Source: an uncultured Bacteroides sp. (GTDB lineage: Bacteria > Bacteroidota > Bacteroidia > Bacteroidales > Bacteroidaceae). Taken from it: a stretch of 64,000 bases of DNA. Both the position numbers and the translations under genes were made by a program. Positions 34,030 through 42,508 of this stretch are shown one piece after another. The notes under the pieces were generated by a model that worked only from the letters and a program-made list of their open reading frames with translations, was not told where the DNA came from and did not search any database. The DNA is taken from assembly GCA_947074205.1 (NCBI GenBank), contig CAMTOQ010000005.1, positions 1-64,000 of the forward strand, in the 5' to 3' direction. Numbering within the stretch: the stretch's first letter is position 1; each line of letters begins with the position of its first letter.

Positions 34030-34213
34030 TAATATTTTTGTTTGCAAGGTAGTTAATTTGCAAAGGATTTGCAAAGTTTTTCCGCTTTTCCGCCCTTTTT
34101 AACCCCTTTTACCCTATTTGCAAATAAAATATAGTCATAGTTTAAACACCGTTCAAAGCCTTTATAGCATTGAGTTTCAGATGATTTTAAGGATGTTTTA
34201 GAAGTTATGCACA
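34030..34213. other. Phage-side attachment region between integrase and tRNA fragment
   Basis: A/T-rich DNA with no credible gene. A frame crossing it (34053-34424, minus) is spurious because it reads through the tRNA fragment. It should contain the integrase arm sites. I see no clear repeated arm motif. Confidence 0.5.
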
Positions 34214-34256
34214 CAAGCTTGGGAAGCTTGTGCTCTACCAACTGAGCTACTACCGC
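34214..34256 (-). tRNA. Interrupted tRNA-Gly(CCC), nucleotides 1-43; candidate attachment site
   Basis: The minus strand shows the acceptor 5' strand GCGGTAG, D arm GCTCAGTTGGTAGAGC, and the anticodon stem-loop CAAGC-TTCCCAA-GCTTG with anticodon CCC (34221-34223). After this the sequence continues TGTGCATAACTTC, with no T arm (no GTTCGAA-like loop) and no CTACCGC acceptor partner. The 5' half with its promoter is on the host side and the integrase on the other side. The break at the anticodon arm is thus the phage-host junction (attR or attL). The core ACAAGCTT-CCC-AAGCTTGT is a perfect inverted repeat. Confidence 0.85.
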
Positions 34257-34289
34257 ATAGTAAATAGAAGCGCCACTGTAAGCGCATGA

Positions 34290-34297
34290 CAAATTTA
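34290..34297 (-). promoter_or_regulatory. Promoter of the interrupted tRNA-Gly
   Basis: On the minus strand TAAATTTG is a perfect TAnnTTTG match, with TTG about 20 nt upstream (near 34318). It lies 34 nt before the tRNA start at 34256. After integration this host promoter points into the prophage, towards the integrase. The remaining host bases (34298-34471) before the next gene hold no other feature that I can support. Confidence 0.6.
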
Positions 34298-34471
34298 GAA
34301 GTTTGTTTTTACAATAACAATATTTTAGAAAAGAATATGCAGGAGAGCTAAAATCATTTATAAGAATAGTCTTCTTAAAAGTATATACTAAACAGGAGCC
34401 GCAAATTGAAGCATATTCGAACAATTATTAAGTTTTGATGTTATAATTTCTAAAGTAACGAGCGAACAAAT

Positions 34472-35884
34472 ATGAATACTAGATTACAACACGCGCTTAT
34501 TATCTTACTGTTAAAATTATCTATACCACTGTTTGCACAAAACCAGATGAACCTTAGTTTTGAAGATGCAATCAGTATGATGCAGGCAGATAATCAGAGC
34601 CTAAAGATTGCTGACAAGGAGATAGAAATTGCCAAGGCTGAAAAGGATAAGTTAAATGCCTTTTGGTACCCTACCTTACAATCATCGGGTAGTTATATCC
34701 ATTTGTCACAGAAAGTAGAGGTAAGACAGCCTCTATCAGCTTACACAGACCCCGTAAAATCATATATTGACCAATTTCTACCCAACAATGCCTTAATAGA
34801 TGGAATCTTAAACGATATAGGAAGTTGGGTACTTAGAGTGCCATTGGCTCCCAGCAATGTATCATCTATTAATGTCAATGCAGAATGGGTGATATTTAGT
34901 GGTGGAAAGCGTTTTAGGGCAACAAAAATTGGACACACTATGGTTAAAATGGCACACGAAAACCGTGCACAAGTAGATGCGACACAGCGAGCAGCACTAG
35001 TGGAAGCATATTATGGTTTGCAACTAGCTCAGCAGGTAGTAAAGGTGCGACAAGACACTTATAACTCGCTAAAAAAACATTATGAAAATGCACTAAAATT
35101 GGAGGCCAACGGAATGATAGACAAAGCTGCCCGTCTCTTTGCCCAGGTAAATATGGACGAAGCCAACCGCTTTCTGCAAGATGCTTTAAAGGATGAGGGT
35201 ATCGTTCAAAATACATTAAAAACCATTCTTAATATAGAGGATGAATCATTTATGATTCAACCAACATCAGCGCTTTTTATGAATGATGTGCTACCATCTA
35301 AAGATGAGTTCATTCAAACCATGCAAACAGAGAACTATGCCATTGCGGGACTAGAGTTGCAGCAAGAAATTTCAAAGCAGCAGACTAGAATAGATCGCAG
35401 TGGTTACCTCCCCAATATTGCTTTCTTTGGAACACAAACCTTATGGGCACATGGATTGCAAAAGAATCTTGTTCCACGTACTATACTAGGAGTTGGCTTC
35501 ACATGGAACTTATTTGATGGACTAGAGCGTGAAAAACGAATACGTCAATCAAAGCTGACTTCTCAAACGCTAATTCTCGGCAAAGAAAAAGCTAAAGACG
35601 ATCTTACTATTTTAATCGATCAGCTTTATAACCAAATGCAAAAAGCCCAAGACAATGTAAAAGCTCTCAATTCATCTATTGCACTAAGTGAGGAATTGGT
35701 TCGTATGCGCAAAAAAGCTTTTATTGAAGGCATGGCTACATCTACAGAGGTAATAGATGCAGAAACATTACTTTCTACTGTAAAGGTAGCGCAGCTTGCC
35801 GCATTCTATGAATACGATGTTGCTTTAATCAATCTTCTAGCCACTTGTGGTGTGCCCGAACAGTTTAGTATGTATAATAATTAA
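34472..35884 (+). CDS. TolC-family outer-membrane efflux protein, 470 aa
   Basis: The outer-membrane channel of a tripartite export system. A signal peptide (ALIILLLKLSIPLFAQ) is followed by two OEP repeats of long helices and short strands, typical of TolC; residues about 30-230 and 270-460 form the two halves, each starting with a helix after a short beta segment (LSFEDAISMMQADNQSLKIA is the usual opening). The length is normal. It is the first gene of a four-gene operon; the next gene starts 15 nt downstream. Confidence 0.85.
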   Translation: MNTRLQHALIILLLKLSIPLFAQNQMNLSFEDAISMMQADNQSLKIADKEIEIAKAEKDKLNAFWYPTLQSSGSYIHLSQKVEVRQPLSAYTDPVKSYIDQFLPNNALIDGILNDIGSWVLRVPLAPSNVSSINVNAEWVIFSGGKRFRATKIGHTMVKMAHENRAQVDATQRAALVEAYYGLQLAQQVVKVRQDTYNSLKKHYENALKLEANGMIDKAARLFAQVNMDEANRFLQDALKDEGIVQNTLKTILNIEDESFMIQPTSALFMNDVLPSKDEFIQTMQTENYAIAGLELQQEISKQQTRIDRSGYLPNIAFFGTQTLWAHGLQKNLVPRTILGVGFTWNLFDGLEREKRIRQSKLTSQTLILGKEKAKDDLTILIDQLYNQMQKAQDNVKALNSSIALSEELVRMRKKAFIEGMATSTEVIDAETLLSTVKVAQLAAFYEYDVALINLLATCGVPEQFSMYNN

Positions 35885-35899
35885 AAACAAACCACTATA

Positions 35900-36895
35900 A
35901 TGAACTCAAGTAAAAAACTCTTAAGCATAGCTTTTATTATCATCCTAGTTGCGGTTGTGGCAGTAACTACAGTGGGGATGATATTGGTAAAAAAGCAGCC
36001 ACTCGTACTACAAGGTTATGCCGAAGCCACGGAAATAAGGATAAGTGGCAAATTGCCCGGAAGAATTGACTCCTTCATGGTAAAAGAAGGCGACTGGGTG
36101 ATGAAAGGCGACACTGTTGTGTTGATTAATAGTCCAACTATTGAAGCAAAATACCGACAGGTAGATGCATTGAAACAGGTGGCTATAGAGCAAAACAGGA
36201 AAGTTGATGCCGGAACTCGTCAACAGATTATAGCTGCTGCCTTGCAAGTATGGAATGCGGCGAAAAGCGAATTAAATCTTGCAAAAACAACCTACGATCG
36301 TATTAGTGTGCTCTATAAAGATAGCGTTGTGACTTCTCAACGAAAAGACGAAGTAGAGGCTATGTACCAAACAGCTTCCGCTGCCGAGCGTGCAGCCTAC
36401 GAACAGTATCAGTTGGCACTTGCCGGGGCACAACAAGAAGACAAAGCGTCTGCTTTAAGCCTTGTGCACGCAGCTGCTGGGACAGTAGACGAAGTCAACT
36501 CATTGCTGGTTGATGCTCGACTTACCGTACCCGAGAGCGGACAGATTGGCACCATATTTCCTAAGCGTGGCGAGTTAGTTGCGCCTGGCACACCCATCAT
36601 GAACCTAATAGTTTTAGATGATATACATATTGTATTAAACGTACGCGAAGATTTAATGCCCGACTTCCAAATGGAGGGAACATTTAAAGGGAATGTACCA
36701 GCTATTAATAAAAACAATATAGAGTTTAAAATTTATTACATTAGCCCTTTAGGAAGTTTTGCCACATGGAAGTCCACCAAGCAAGTGGGTAGCTATGACA
36801 TGCGTACATTTGAAATTCATGCAAGACCTACAGAGAGAGTGGAAAACCTTCGTCCGGGAATGTCTATATTAGTAACAATGGGCAACAATAACTAG
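35900..36895 (+). CDS. HlyD-family membrane-fusion protein, 331 aa
   Basis: The periplasmic adaptor connecting inner-membrane permeases to TolC. It has one N-terminal membrane anchor (residues about 7-29, LSIAFIIILVAVVAVTTVGM), a biotinyl-lipoyl half (GRIDSFMVKEGDWVMKGDTV), a helical hairpin of about 110 residues, the second lipoyl half (ARLTVPESGQIGTIFPKRGE), and a C-terminal beta barrel (LRPGMSILVTMG). It lies 15 nt after tolC and 12 nt before the first permease, in one operon. The substrate is unknown. Confidence 0.85.
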   Translation: MNSSKKLLSIAFIIILVAVVAVTTVGMILVKKQPLVLQGYAEATEIRISGKLPGRIDSFMVKEGDWVMKGDTVVLINSPTIEAKYRQVDALKQVAIEQNRKVDAGTRQQIIAAALQVWNAAKSELNLAKTTYDRISVLYKDSVVTSQRKDEVEAMYQTASAAERAAYEQYQLALAGAQQEDKASALSLVHAAAGTVDEVNSLLVDARLTVPESGQIGTIFPKRGELVAPGTPIMNLIVLDDIHIVLNVREDLMPDFQMEGTFKGNVPAINKNNIEFKIYYISPLGSFATWKSTKQVGSYDMRTFEIHARPTERVENLRPGMSILVTMGNNN

Positions 36896-36907
36896 AACGC
36901 CACTACA

Positions 36908-38095
36908 ATGAGACGAGCACCCATAGTAAGAGCACCTTTTAGGCAAGTAGTGAAGCGCGAACTACAACGAATGATTTCGCGCCGCATCTATTTAGCTTCA
37001 TGTGTGATCTTACCTCTCTTTTTGCTTTTCTTCATGTCTACAATATTTGGCGGAGGAGCTATGGACAACCTTGCAGTTGGGATAGTTGATAGCGACAACA
37101 GCTCAACATCTCGCTCTATTGTGCGAATAATGGAAGCTGTACCAACATTCTCTGTCATTCGTCACTTCACAAATGAGCTAGAAGCCAGAAAATCAGTGCA
37201 GCAAAAAGAGATCTACGGTTATCTGCACATTCCACACCATTTTGAGCAAGATGCGCTAACTGGAATGGATCCTACTGTGGCCTACTACTACCATTATGCA
37301 CTATTAGCAGTTGGTGGTGAGATAATGGGTGCTTTTGGTACTTCACTAGCGCCTGTAGCCTTTTCGCCAATAGCTATCGAGGCAGAATCGCTGGGTGCAA
37401 ACACCGAAGAGATAGAAACCTTCTTGCTCCCAATAAGCATGAGCGATCATCCTGTATACAATCCTGGTTTAAATTATAGTATCTATTTAAGTCAACCCTT
37501 CTTTTTTATTCTATTCCAGATTGTTATACTTCTTGTCACTATCTATATATTGGGAAGCGAAATTAAGTTCAAGACCGCTGATGATTGGCTAGATTGTGCT
37601 AATGGTAATATCTTTAGGGCTGTATTGGGTAAGCTTCTCCCCTATACCATAATATTCAGTGCAATAGGCATATTTGCTAATTTCGTCATCTTCGATCTTT
37701 ACAATGTGCCTATATGGGGGAGCTGGTGGCTATTAAACATAGCTACTGTGCTATTTATCATTGCCACACAGTCTCTTGCAGTATTTCTATTCTCACTATT
37801 TCCTGCTGTGGCACTTATCATTAGTGTGGTATCAATGATAGGTTCATTGGGTGCTACGCTTTCGGGTGTCACATTTCCGGTGTCTAATATGTATTCATGG
37901 GTGCAATTTATAGCATATCTCTTACCCGTGAGACACTACACTGATTTTGGACAAATCATGTTTTACACCGGTGCCGATTATCCTTATCTATGGACTTGCT
38001 ATGCATTGCTACTTATCTACCCACTGCTATCGCTTCTTATGTTTCCTCATCTGAAACGGGCTATAATCAGTCGTAAATATGAAGATATCGAATAA
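36908..38095 (+). CDS. ABC-2 type transporter permease, 395 aa
   Basis: An inner-membrane protein of the ABC-2 (YhhJ/YbhR-like) family: one N-terminal helix (SCVILPLFLLFFMSTIFG), a large periplasmic domain of about 150 residues (AVGIVDSDNSSTSRSIVRIM at its start), then five or six helices. The conserved GVTFPVSNMYSWVQFIAYLL and LPVRHYTDFG motif is near the C-terminus. It is followed by a paralogue that overlaps it by 17 nt. No ATPase domain is fused to it and none is encoded in the operon. Confidence 0.8.
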   Translation: MRRAPIVRAPFRQVVKRELQRMISRRIYLASCVILPLFLLFFMSTIFGGGAMDNLAVGIVDSDNSSTSRSIVRIMEAVPTFSVIRHFTNELEARKSVQQKEIYGYLHIPHHFEQDALTGMDPTVAYYYHYALLAVGGEIMGAFGTSLAPVAFSPIAIEAESLGANTEEIETFLLPISMSDHPVYNPGLNYSIYLSQPFFFILFQIVILLVTIYILGSEIKFKTADDWLDCANGNIFRAVLGKLLPYTIIFSAIGIFANFVIFDLYNVPIWGSWWLLNIATVLFIIATQSLAVFLFSLFPAVALIISVVSMIGSLGATLSGVTFPVSNMYSWVQFIAYLLPVRHYTDFGQIMFYTGADYPYLWTCYALLLIYPLLSLLMFPHLKRAIISRKYEDIE

Positions 38096-39284
38096 TAGAT
38101 TTTCTGAAAGATTCGGACAGTTGGGCGAAGTTATCATACGCGAATTCACTGAAATAAGTACTAGTTATGCCATAATATTGGTATTAATTGGAGGGATATT
38201 TGTATATGGCTTCTTGTATAATTTGATGTATGCACCTAACATTGTTACAGACGCTCCAGTAGTGGTAGTAGACCGTTCGAATAGTAAAATAAGCAGAGAG
38301 TTTACCCATTGGTTAGATGCCACCTCTCAAATTAAAGTATATAGTCATGCACTCAATATGGTAGAGGCTAAGAAACTGATGAAAGAGGGGAAAGTAAAGG
38401 GAATTTTATTTCTGCCCGAAAATTTCGAATCGCAAATCTATAGGGGCGAAGGGATTGACTTTCCATTTTATATCACTACAGATGCGTTCCTCTATTATGA
38501 GGCCTTACAGAAGGCTTCGGCCAATGTGATGCTAGCTATAAATGAAAAGTATCGAAATGTAGAGGCATTATTTGTATCACCACAGACATTGCTAGCTGCT
38601 ACAAGTACCCAACCTATAAATACGGTTGGAACGGCTTTATATAATCCCACACAAGGCTATGGCTCTTATTTGATTCCCGCAGTTTTGATGATTATATTGT
38701 TTCAAACACTTGGCATTAAAATCTCAATGCTGTCGGGCAATGAATACCAGCGTAAGTCTCTTCGTATTTACACGGTTTATGGCAAAGGATGGGGAACTGC
38801 TGCGCGACTAGTGGCCGGCAAAACCTTCACCTACTCTTGCATCTATGCCATCTTTGCCTATTTCTTCTTTATTATCTTACCAATGCTGTTTAGCTTGCCC
38901 GATATTGGTGCAAAGCTAGATATTGTGATAATTATGATCCCTTTTTTGATAGGAACATGTTTTTTCCAGTTAGCTCTATCCAAATGGTACAAAGACGCAG
39001 AAGCCCCATTACTCTTAATACCGGTATTCTCTGTTCCATTTATCTTTCTATCAGGAGTTTCCTATCCTCTTGAAAATATGCCATGGTACTGGCAAGGCGC
39101 TCATTATCTTTTCCCTGGCACTGCAGCGACATTGGCTTATGTCAAAATAAACTCCATGGGTGCAAGTTTGGCCGATGTAAGACAAGAGTATATCACTCTT
39201 TGGGCACAAGTAGTTGTCTACTTTGCACTTAGTGTAGTGGTTTATCGCCGAAAGATTTTGTCTCCACGACTAAAAAAAGCCTAG
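38079..39284 (+). CDS. Second ABC-2 type permease, 401 aa
   Basis: Same architecture as its neighbour: an N-terminal helix (AIILVLIGGIFVYGFLYNLM), a periplasmic domain with VVDRSNSKISREF, a group of C-terminal helices, and the motif FLSGVSYPLENMPWYWQGAH. The 17-nt overlap with the first permease implies coupled translation and probably a heterodimer. The operon ends here, 8 nt from the convergent EamA gene. An ATP-binding subunit would have to be supplied from elsewhere. Confidence 0.8.
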   Translation: MKISNNRFSERFGQLGEVIIREFTEISTSYAIILVLIGGIFVYGFLYNLMYAPNIVTDAPVVVVDRSNSKISREFTHWLDATSQIKVYSHALNMVEAKKLMKEGKVKGILFLPENFESQIYRGEGIDFPFYITTDAFLYYEALQKASANVMLAINEKYRNVEALFVSPQTLLAATSTQPINTVGTALYNPTQGYGSYLIPAVLMIILFQTLGIKISMLSGNEYQRKSLRIYTVYGKGWGTAARLVAGKTFTYSCIYAIFAYFFFIILPMLFSLPDIGAKLDIVIIMIPFLIGTCFFQLALSKWYKDAEAPLLLIPVFSVPFIFLSGVSYPLENMPWYWQGAHYLFPGTAATLAYVKINSMGASLADVRQEYITLWAQVVVYFALSVVVYRRKILSPRLKKA

Positions 39285-39292
39285 ACGAAGGT

Positions 39293-40186
39293 CTAAGAAC
39301 GTTTTGAAGCAAAATAAACACCTGCAATAATCATGATGGCGCCGCCCAACGATATCCAAGTGACGTGTTCGTTAATCACCAATGCAGAGGTGAACATCGT
39401 AACAGCAGGGATAAAATAGATATAGTTCGTGGCCGTAATTATTCCAAGGCCTTCGATGACATAGTTCCATACCGTATAGCATATCAACGAGGCAAGAATT
39501 CCTAGGAATAGCAGATTGGCAAGTATAGCAGGCTGCATCAACAAAGAGGTATCTATATGTAAAGGTTGAATCCAAAAGTAAGGAAGAATCGTGAGTAGCC
39601 CATAAAAGAATACTTTTCGAGTGACAAAAGTAATGGAATAAGAACGATTCATACGCTTAACCAATAAGCTATAAACAGCCCACATCAAAGCTGCAACCAG
39701 CGTCAACAGGTCGCCAAGAGGATTCATTTGCATCACAAAACTTCCATTAAATACCACTAAGGCTACCCCTGCCAATGCTAAGAAGGAACCGACAACGAAA
39801 AAACGATTCAGCTTGTTTATAGGATAAAAGATGCGTGTAATCAAAGCTGTCAATATAGGAGTAGTGGAGATAATAAGAGCAACATTGGAGGCTAACGTGA
39901 AGTAGAGAGCGGAGTTCTCGGATAGGAAATACAATGACCCACCGGTCAATCCGAGAACAAGGAATAGAGCTTCATCTTTCCAATTATCAGCCCATAACTT
40001 GTGAGGTGAAACCACCCAAATACCCAAATAAGCGATGATGAAACGAAATAAGAAAATAGAAGCCGGCGTTAGTCCGGAACCTATCAATAACTTTGTGGAA
40101 ACAAATGTTGTACCCCACACCACAACCGTTGCAGCTGCTAAAAAGTGTAATAGTAGACGAGATTTAGAGATAGTTTTGACAGTCAT
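39293..40186 (-). CDS. EamA (DMT) family transporter, 297 aa
   Basis: A ten-helix drug/metabolite transporter of two EamA halves (about residues 12-145 and 158-292). The first half has VVWGTTFVSTKLLIGSGLTP, the usual helix 1 motif; the second ends in ISLGGAIMIIAGVYFASKR. Length and topology are normal. It is divergent from the MATE gene and converges with the export operon. The substrate cannot be told from sequence (amino acids or metabolites are usual for the family). Confidence 0.85.
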   Translation of the reverse strand: MTVKTISKSRLLLHFLAAATVVVWGTTFVSTKLLIGSGLTPASIFLFRFIIAYLGIWVVSPHKLWADNWKDEALFLVLGLTGGSLYFLSENSALYFTLASNVALIISTTPILTALITRIFYPINKLNRFFVVGSFLALAGVALVVFNGSFVMQMNPLGDLLTLVAALMWAVYSLLVKRMNRSYSITFVTRKVFFYGLLTILPYFWIQPLHIDTSLLMQPAILANLLFLGILASLICYTVWNYVIEGLGIITATNYIYFIPAVTMFTSALVINEHVTWISLGGAIMIIAGVYFASKRS

Positions 40187-40210
40187 GCTTTACTTTTTAC
40201 ATAATTGATA

Positions 40211-40218
40211 CAAATATA
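40211..40218 (-). promoter_or_regulatory. Promoter -7 element for the EamA gene
   Basis: On the minus strand TATATTTG fits TAnnTTTG. It lies 24 nt upstream of the ATG at 40186 and is back-to-back with the MATE promoter at 40242-40249. Confidence 0.5.
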
Positions 40219-40241
40219 CATCTATTAGCCAGTGTTTTGAG

Positions 40242-40249
40242 TATCTTTG
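40242..40249 (+). promoter_or_regulatory. Promoter -7 element for the MATE gene
   Basis: TATCTTTG followed by C matches the TAnnTTTGC consensus. It lies 37 nt before the ATG at 40287. Confidence 0.6.
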
Positions 40250-40286
40250 CGCCCCATTTATTTAAAACTTTATCTTATCATACAAA

Positions 40287-41633
40287 ATGCAAGGTGTAAA
40301 AAATCTAACTGACGGACCAATTCATAAGCAGCTCATCAAACTAGCTATCCCCATTATGTCGACTTCATTTGTGCAGATGGCCTATAGCTTAACAGACATG
40401 GCATGGGTAGGCAGACTAGGCAGCGTGGCTGTGGCTGTGATTGGCGCAGTAAGTATGCTCACATGGATGACTTGTTCCATTTCTTTATTGAACAAAGTAG
40501 GTGCTGAGGTCAGCGTAGCACAATCTATCGGCATGAAGAGTCTAAAGGATGCTCGTGCTTTTGCATCTCACAATGTAACTATTTCTTTTCTTCTGTCACT
40601 GGTATGGGCTATACCGTTGTTTATATTTGCAGAACCCATATTAAACCTATTCGGGCTTGAGGCAGATATCGTATCTCAAGCCACCAAATACCTCCGTATT
40701 GTAGCGTTAGGCTTTCCTTTTGTATTTCTTTCAGCTACTTTCACAGGAATCTACAATGCTGCCGGTCGAAGCAATATTCCTTTCTACATTAGTGCCGCGG
40801 GATTGTGTTTAAATATGATACTGGACCCACTCTTGATATTTGTATTCGGTTGGGGCACCAACGGAGCTGCTTCAGCAACCCTCATTTCTCAGGCGGTAGT
40901 TTGTACATTATTCATCTATCAAATTCGTTTTAAGGACAACTTGCTTGATAGCTTCCCACTATTCACCCGATTAAAATCTGTTTATACCAAGCGAATCTTT
41001 AAGTTGGGTACACCAGTAGCACTTTTCAATACACTCTTCTCTGTGGCAGGAGTATTTATGTGCAAAATTGCTTCGTGGCAAATGGGACATATCGGCTTAT
41101 TGGCGTTTACCACGGGTGGACAAGTTGAAGCCGTAGCGTGGAATACCTCTCAAGGCCTTTCATCGGCATTAAGTGCATTTGTTGCACAAAACTATGCAGC
41201 AGGAAAGATTGACCGTGTAAAATCTGCTTGGCGCACTGCACTTTATTTCGCAGGTGTATTCGGGCTTGCCTTTTCTTTCGTACTGATATTTTTCGGAGAA
41301 GAATTATTCTCTGTCTTTGTTCCATTCCGCGAAGCTTATGTTGTGGGTGGAGAGTATTTACGCATCGCCGGCTATTCTCAGCTATTTATGATGCTAGAGA
41401 TTACCATGCAAGGGATGTTTTATGGCATAGGACGTACTGTACCTCCTGCCTTTATAAGTATCACTTGTAACTATCTCCGTATCCCAGTGGCACTTCTACT
41501 TATATGGTCAGGCATGGGTATTGCTGGGCTTTGGTGGGCTGTCAGTCTTACTGCTGTGGTAAAAGGTGTAGCATCACTACTATGGTTTTTGCATATCCGC
41601 AAAAGGGCATATAACGTCATACCAAAGTTGTAA
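40287..41633 (+). CDS. MATE family efflux transporter, 448 aa
   Basis: A twelve-helix cation-coupled multidrug exporter. The opening LTDGPIHKQLIKLAIPIMST and TDMAWVGRLGSVAVAVIGAV is the classic MATE helix 1-2 region, repeated in the second half after about residue 230 (FKLGTPVALFNTLFSVAGVF). The length is typical. It is monocistronic, with its own promoter at 40242 and the ompA-like gene promoter following it. The substrate is unknown. Confidence 0.85.
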   Translation: MQGVKNLTDGPIHKQLIKLAIPIMSTSFVQMAYSLTDMAWVGRLGSVAVAVIGAVSMLTWMTCSISLLNKVGAEVSVAQSIGMKSLKDARAFASHNVTISFLLSLVWAIPLFIFAEPILNLFGLEADIVSQATKYLRIVALGFPFVFLSATFTGIYNAAGRSNIPFYISAAGLCLNMILDPLLIFVFGWGTNGAASATLISQAVVCTLFIYQIRFKDNLLDSFPLFTRLKSVYTKRIFKLGTPVALFNTLFSVAGVFMCKIASWQMGHIGLLAFTTGGQVEAVAWNTSQGLSSALSAFVAQNYAAGKIDRVKSAWRTALYFAGVFGLAFSFVLIFFGEELFSVFVPFREAYVVGGEYLRIAGYSQLFMMLEITMQGMFYGIGRTVPPAFISITCNYLRIPVALLLIWSGMGIAGLWWAVSLTAVVKGVASLLWFLHIRKRAYNVIPKL

Positions 41634-41672
41634 TTTCTCATCCTTCTTTGTTTCAAAGAATACAAATTTGTA

Positions 41673-41680
41673 TATCTTTG
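41673..41680 (+). promoter_or_regulatory. Promoter -7 element for the OmpA-like gene
   Basis: TATCTTTG followed by C matches TAnnTTTGC, with CTTTG at about 41646 as a loosely spaced -33. The ATG is at 41730, giving a leader of about 42 nt. Confidence 0.6.
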
Positions 41681-41729
41681 CTCTATAGTTAAAGAAAATA
41701 GATATTCATTTTCAATTATTATTATAGTT

Positions 41730-42404
41730 ATGAAGAAGATTAAATTTACAGCAGCTACCTTAAGTGTGGCTCTATTATTTGCTAGTTGTAGTTCGCTGAA
41801 CCAGACTCAAAAAGGAGGTATGGTCGGTGGTGCTTCGGGTGCCACTTTAGGAGCAATAATTGGCGGTATTGCCGGTAAAGGTAAAGGTGCTGCTATTGGT
41901 GCAGCAATCGGCACTGCAGTAGGTGGTACAGCCGGTGCACTGATTGGTCGTAAGATGCAAAAGAATGCAGAAAAAGCTGCGGAAATTGAAGGTGCACAAG
42001 TACAAGAGATCACCGATAACAACGGATTGGCTGCAGTACAAGTTACATTTGATTCGGGTATTCTTTTTGGCTTCAATTCTTCAACCTTGAGTACGCAAGC
42101 CAAACAGTTATTATCACAGTTTGCTAATCTACTCAAATCAGATCCAACTATCGACATCGCTATAGTAGGTCATACAGACAAAGTGGGTTCGTTTGAAGCC
42201 AATCAAAAGGTATCTCAACAACGCGCTTTTGCTGTTGAAAACTACCTGCAGTCTTGCGGTGTAGCGCCAAGCCAGTTCAAGTCTGTAGAAGGTGTAGGCT
42301 ATTCACAATATAACGATGCCTGGACAGCAGCGGAGAATCGCCGTGTAGACATTTATATGTATGCCAGCGAGCAGATGATTAAGAACGCTGAAGCTGGTTA
42401 TTAA
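41730..42404 (+). CDS. OmpA-family lipoprotein with glycine zipper, 224 aa
   Basis: A YiaD-like envelope protein. The signal peptide ends in a lipobox (LFASC, Cys20). Residues about 30-75 are a glycine zipper (GGASGATLGAIIGGIAGKGK, then GAAIGAAIGTAVGGTAGALI) that packs in a membrane. The C-terminal OmpA domain (about 105-215) binds peptidoglycan, with IAIVGHTDKVGSFEANQKVS and the NRRVDIYM motif. It should anchor the outer membrane to the cell wall. It is a single gene with its own promoter and a strong terminator downstream. Confidence 0.9.
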   Translation: MKKIKFTAATLSVALLFASCSSLNQTQKGGMVGGASGATLGAIIGGIAGKGKGAAIGAAIGTAVGGTAGALIGRKMQKNAEKAAEIEGAQVQEITDNNGLAAVQVTFDSGILFGFNSSTLSTQAKQLLSQFANLLKSDPTIDIAIVGHTDKVGSFEANQKVSQQRAFAVENYLQSCGVAPSQFKSVEGVGYSQYNDAWTAAENRRVDIYMYASEQMIKNAEAGY

Positions 42405-42413
42405 TCTATAATT

Positions 42414-42475
42414 ACAGCTATCTCGTTAGCAAAAACGTCTTTGACGGTTGGTCTTTCGAGATAGCTGTTTTTCTT
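42414..42475 (+). terminator. Strong terminator after the OmpA-like gene
   Basis: ACAGCTATCTCG (42414-42425) pairs perfectly with CGAGATAGCTGT (42457-42468), followed by TTTTCTTTC. A smaller AACGTC/GACGGTT hairpin sits inside the loop. Confidence 0.85.
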
Positions 42476-42508
42476 TCTCTATAGCATCATATTCAACTCT
42501 CAACTGCT

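Noticed and set aside
34053-34424. Minus-strand open frame of 123 codons upstream of the integrase
   Set aside because: It runs through the tRNA fragment and its promoter, and its translation has no sensible composition.
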